A DNA stretch of 33,869 bases, taken from Solobacterium sp. Its GTDB lineage: Bacteria > Bacillota_I > Bacilli_A > Erysipelotrichales > Erysipelotrichaceae. Below, in pieces: positions 33,006-33,869 of this stretch (position 1 is its first letter; each line of letters opens with the position of its first letter). The DNA lies in the NCBI GenBank assembly GCA_017430925.1, contig JAFRMA010000111.1, forward strand, positions 1-33,869, given 5' to 3'. The notes under the pieces were generated by a model. It worked only from the letters and a program-made list of their open reading frames with translations. It was not told where the DNA came from and made no database searches. The translations under genes and the position numbers were made by a program.

Positions 33006-33641
33006 CTACATCATTTCTTCCAATTCTCTGCGGATCATTGCGGTCAGTATTTCTGCTTCATCTTCTTCATAACTCAGCGGCAGATAGAGATAGGCTTCAT
33101 GGATCAGCAGTGATCTTGCCATCTGACAAAGACTGGGTTCTTTTTCATACATCTTCTGCAGCATCTGATCGGCCAGATGAAATCCCTCGCTTTGATTTAC
33201 CGGCGTCACATCATCTGCCCAGAAGGTGTATTCCACGCCGTTTTTGATCCACACGAATTCCTCCGAGATCTGCTGCTCAGCCAGAGCATCCACCAGCAGC
33301 GCGGCAGCTTCCGGCAGAGGATCTTTAGAAAGATAGTCCCTGATCTGCGGCAGACATTCGCGCAGGTTTCTCTCCGCCAGCATTCCCGCGGCAGCCAGCT
33401 GCGACTGCGGTTTCCCCTTCAGCCGGCGCAGAAGGCCCTCCAGATCAGGTTCACCGACTTCTTTCTTTTCAGCTTTCTGCCAGATAGCTTCCCGGTATAG
33501 TTCTTTCAATTCCTTTTCCGCATCCTCCGGAATATAGGGCATCTTCAGTTCCCGCATGATCATCATATAGGCTTCTTCTGCCTGATTCTCCTTCAGCATC
33601 TGCCGGATCTCCGCCAGTATTTCTTCGTAGTATGTATTCAT
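33006..33641 (-). CDS. DUF3196-like helical-repeat protein of unknown function
   Basis: A 211-residue, almost entirely helical protein that I assign tentatively to DUF3196, from the N-terminal pattern ILAEIRQMLKENQAEEAYMMIMREL followed by MPYIPEDAEKELKELY. The family is TPR-like and has no known biochemical role. The C-terminal half repeats helical segments such as LADQMLQKMYEKEPSLCQMARSLLIHEAYLYLPL. No signal peptide or catalytic motif is visible. ATG 33641 is chosen because GGAGA lies 7 nt upstream; an in-frame TTG ten codons earlier sits in the tRNA terminator. It lies between tRNA-Arg and the CIRCE-tig promoter and is likely monocistronic. Confidence 0.85.
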   Translation of the reverse strand: MNTYYEEILAEIRQMLKENQAEEAYMMIMRELKMPYIPEDAEKELKELYREAIWQKAEKKEVGEPDLEGLLRRLKGKPQSQLAAAGMLAERNLRECLPQIRDYLSKDPLPEAAALLVDALAEQQISEEFVWIKNGVEYTFWADDVTPVNQSEGFHLADQMLQKMYEKEPSLCQMARSLLIHEAYLYLPLSYEEDEAEILTAMIRRELEEMM

Positions 33642-33670
33642 AGTTTTCTCCGTACGATACTTATTGTACA

Positions 33671-33697
33671 AAAAAGGATGAATTTCTTCATCCTTTT
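33671..33697 (-). terminator. Rho-independent terminator after tRNA-Arg
   Basis: Perfect 11-bp stem (AAAAGGATGAA / TTCATCCTTTT) with a 4-nt loop, continuing into a run of T on the minus strand. It starts 9 nt past the tRNA 3' end. Confidence 0.9.
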
Positions 33698-33705
33698 ATG
33701 ATCAG

Positions 33706-33782
33706 TGGCGTCCTCGAGGGGATTCGAACCCATGACCACTCGCTTAGAAGGCGAGTGCTCTATCCAACTGAGCTACGAGGAC
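33706..33782 (-). tRNA. tRNA-Arg (anticodon UCU)
   Basis: On the minus strand the sequence folds as a 77-nt cloverleaf: acceptor stem GTCCTCG pairing with CGAGGAC, anticodon stem CTCGC/GCGAG enclosing the loop CTTCTAA (anticodon TCT, reading AGA), and a T arm containing GGTTCGAATCC. Discriminator base G is followed by an encoded CCA. Confidence 0.98.
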
Positions 33783-33791
33783 ATCGCAGAT

Positions 33792-33820
33792 AATATATCA
33801 AATAATTTCCAACTATTCAA
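33792..33820 (-). promoter_or_regulatory. Promoter of tRNA-Arg
   Basis: Minus-strand TTGAAT (33815-33820) and TATATT (33792-33797) are 17 nt apart, with a TG-A extended -10. The -10 ends 9 nt before the mature tRNA 5' end, leaving almost no 5' leader for RNase P to remove. Confidence 0.72.
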
Positions 33821-33869
33821 TCAAAACTTTGAGTGTCCTCCCCTGTCTTTTTCAAAGATGCAGTAATGA

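Noticed and set aside
33827..33857. CTTTGA / TCAAAG inverted repeat near the right edge
   Set aside because: The stem is only 6 bp with a 19-nt loop; too weak to call a terminator for an unseen upstream gene.
1..33869. Insertion sequences, phage genes, integrases or CRISPR arrays
   Set aside because: I found no transposase or integrase motif, no paired terminal repeats around the accessory block, and no regularly spaced repeats.

Overview
The window reads as chromosomal DNA of a low-to-moderate-GC Firmicute, most likely an Erysipelotrichia-like bacterium. I infer this from the Firmicutes-type replicative polymerase PolC, the trigger factor-lon-ysxC block feeding into murG-murB-divIB, the yloU-fakA-recG-rnc block, the rimP-nusA-rnpM-infB-rbfA block, CIRCE operators, and a DUF3196-like protein (a family I associate with Mollicutes and Erysipelotrichia). 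The genus cannot be named from the sequence. Every gene I can support lies on the minus strand, so transcription runs from high to low coordinates. No gene-free stretch exceeds 300 bases.

Right to left: tRNA-Arg(UCU) with its promoter and terminator (33671-33820); a DUF3196-like gene; a promoter embedded between two CIRCE operators driving trigger factor, followed by a hairpin and then lon and ysxC; murG, murB and divIB with overlapping ends; a promoter on the divIB stop codon driving yloU (Asp23 family), fakA, recG, rnc and a HerA-like ATPase; polC; then, from its own promoter, rimP-nusA-rnpM-infB-rbfA, closed by a strong terminator at about 9836-9867.

The left 9.8 kb is accessory. First comes a three-gene operon (6864-9749) for an unusual nucleotide-activated deoxyamino sugar: an NDP-hexose 2,3-dehydratase, a DegT/DnrJ/EryC1 PLP aminotransferase and an FdtA/QdtA-like cupin with an altered active-site motif. 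It ends at a strong terminator (6814-6848). Next is a type VII secretion (T7SSb-like) locus: two 99-residue WXG100 proteins, a putative lipoprotein with two SLH-like repeats and a C-terminal Ig-like domain, and an EssC-type FtsK/SpoIIIE ATPase in which only the first ATPase domain keeps a P-loop. A further small gene overlaps the essC end and runs off the window at position 1.

The points most worth following are: the T7SS locus with its unusual surface lipoprotein and reduced EssC; the sugar operon, which pairs a 2,3-dehydratase with a ketoisomerase-like protein whose active-site His-Ala-His has become His-Ala-Thr; two CIRCE operators bracketing the trigger factor promoter; and polC and murG, which share an extended -10 element exactly 7 nt before an ATG with no Shine-Dalgarno sequence, the signature expected of leaderless mRNAs.
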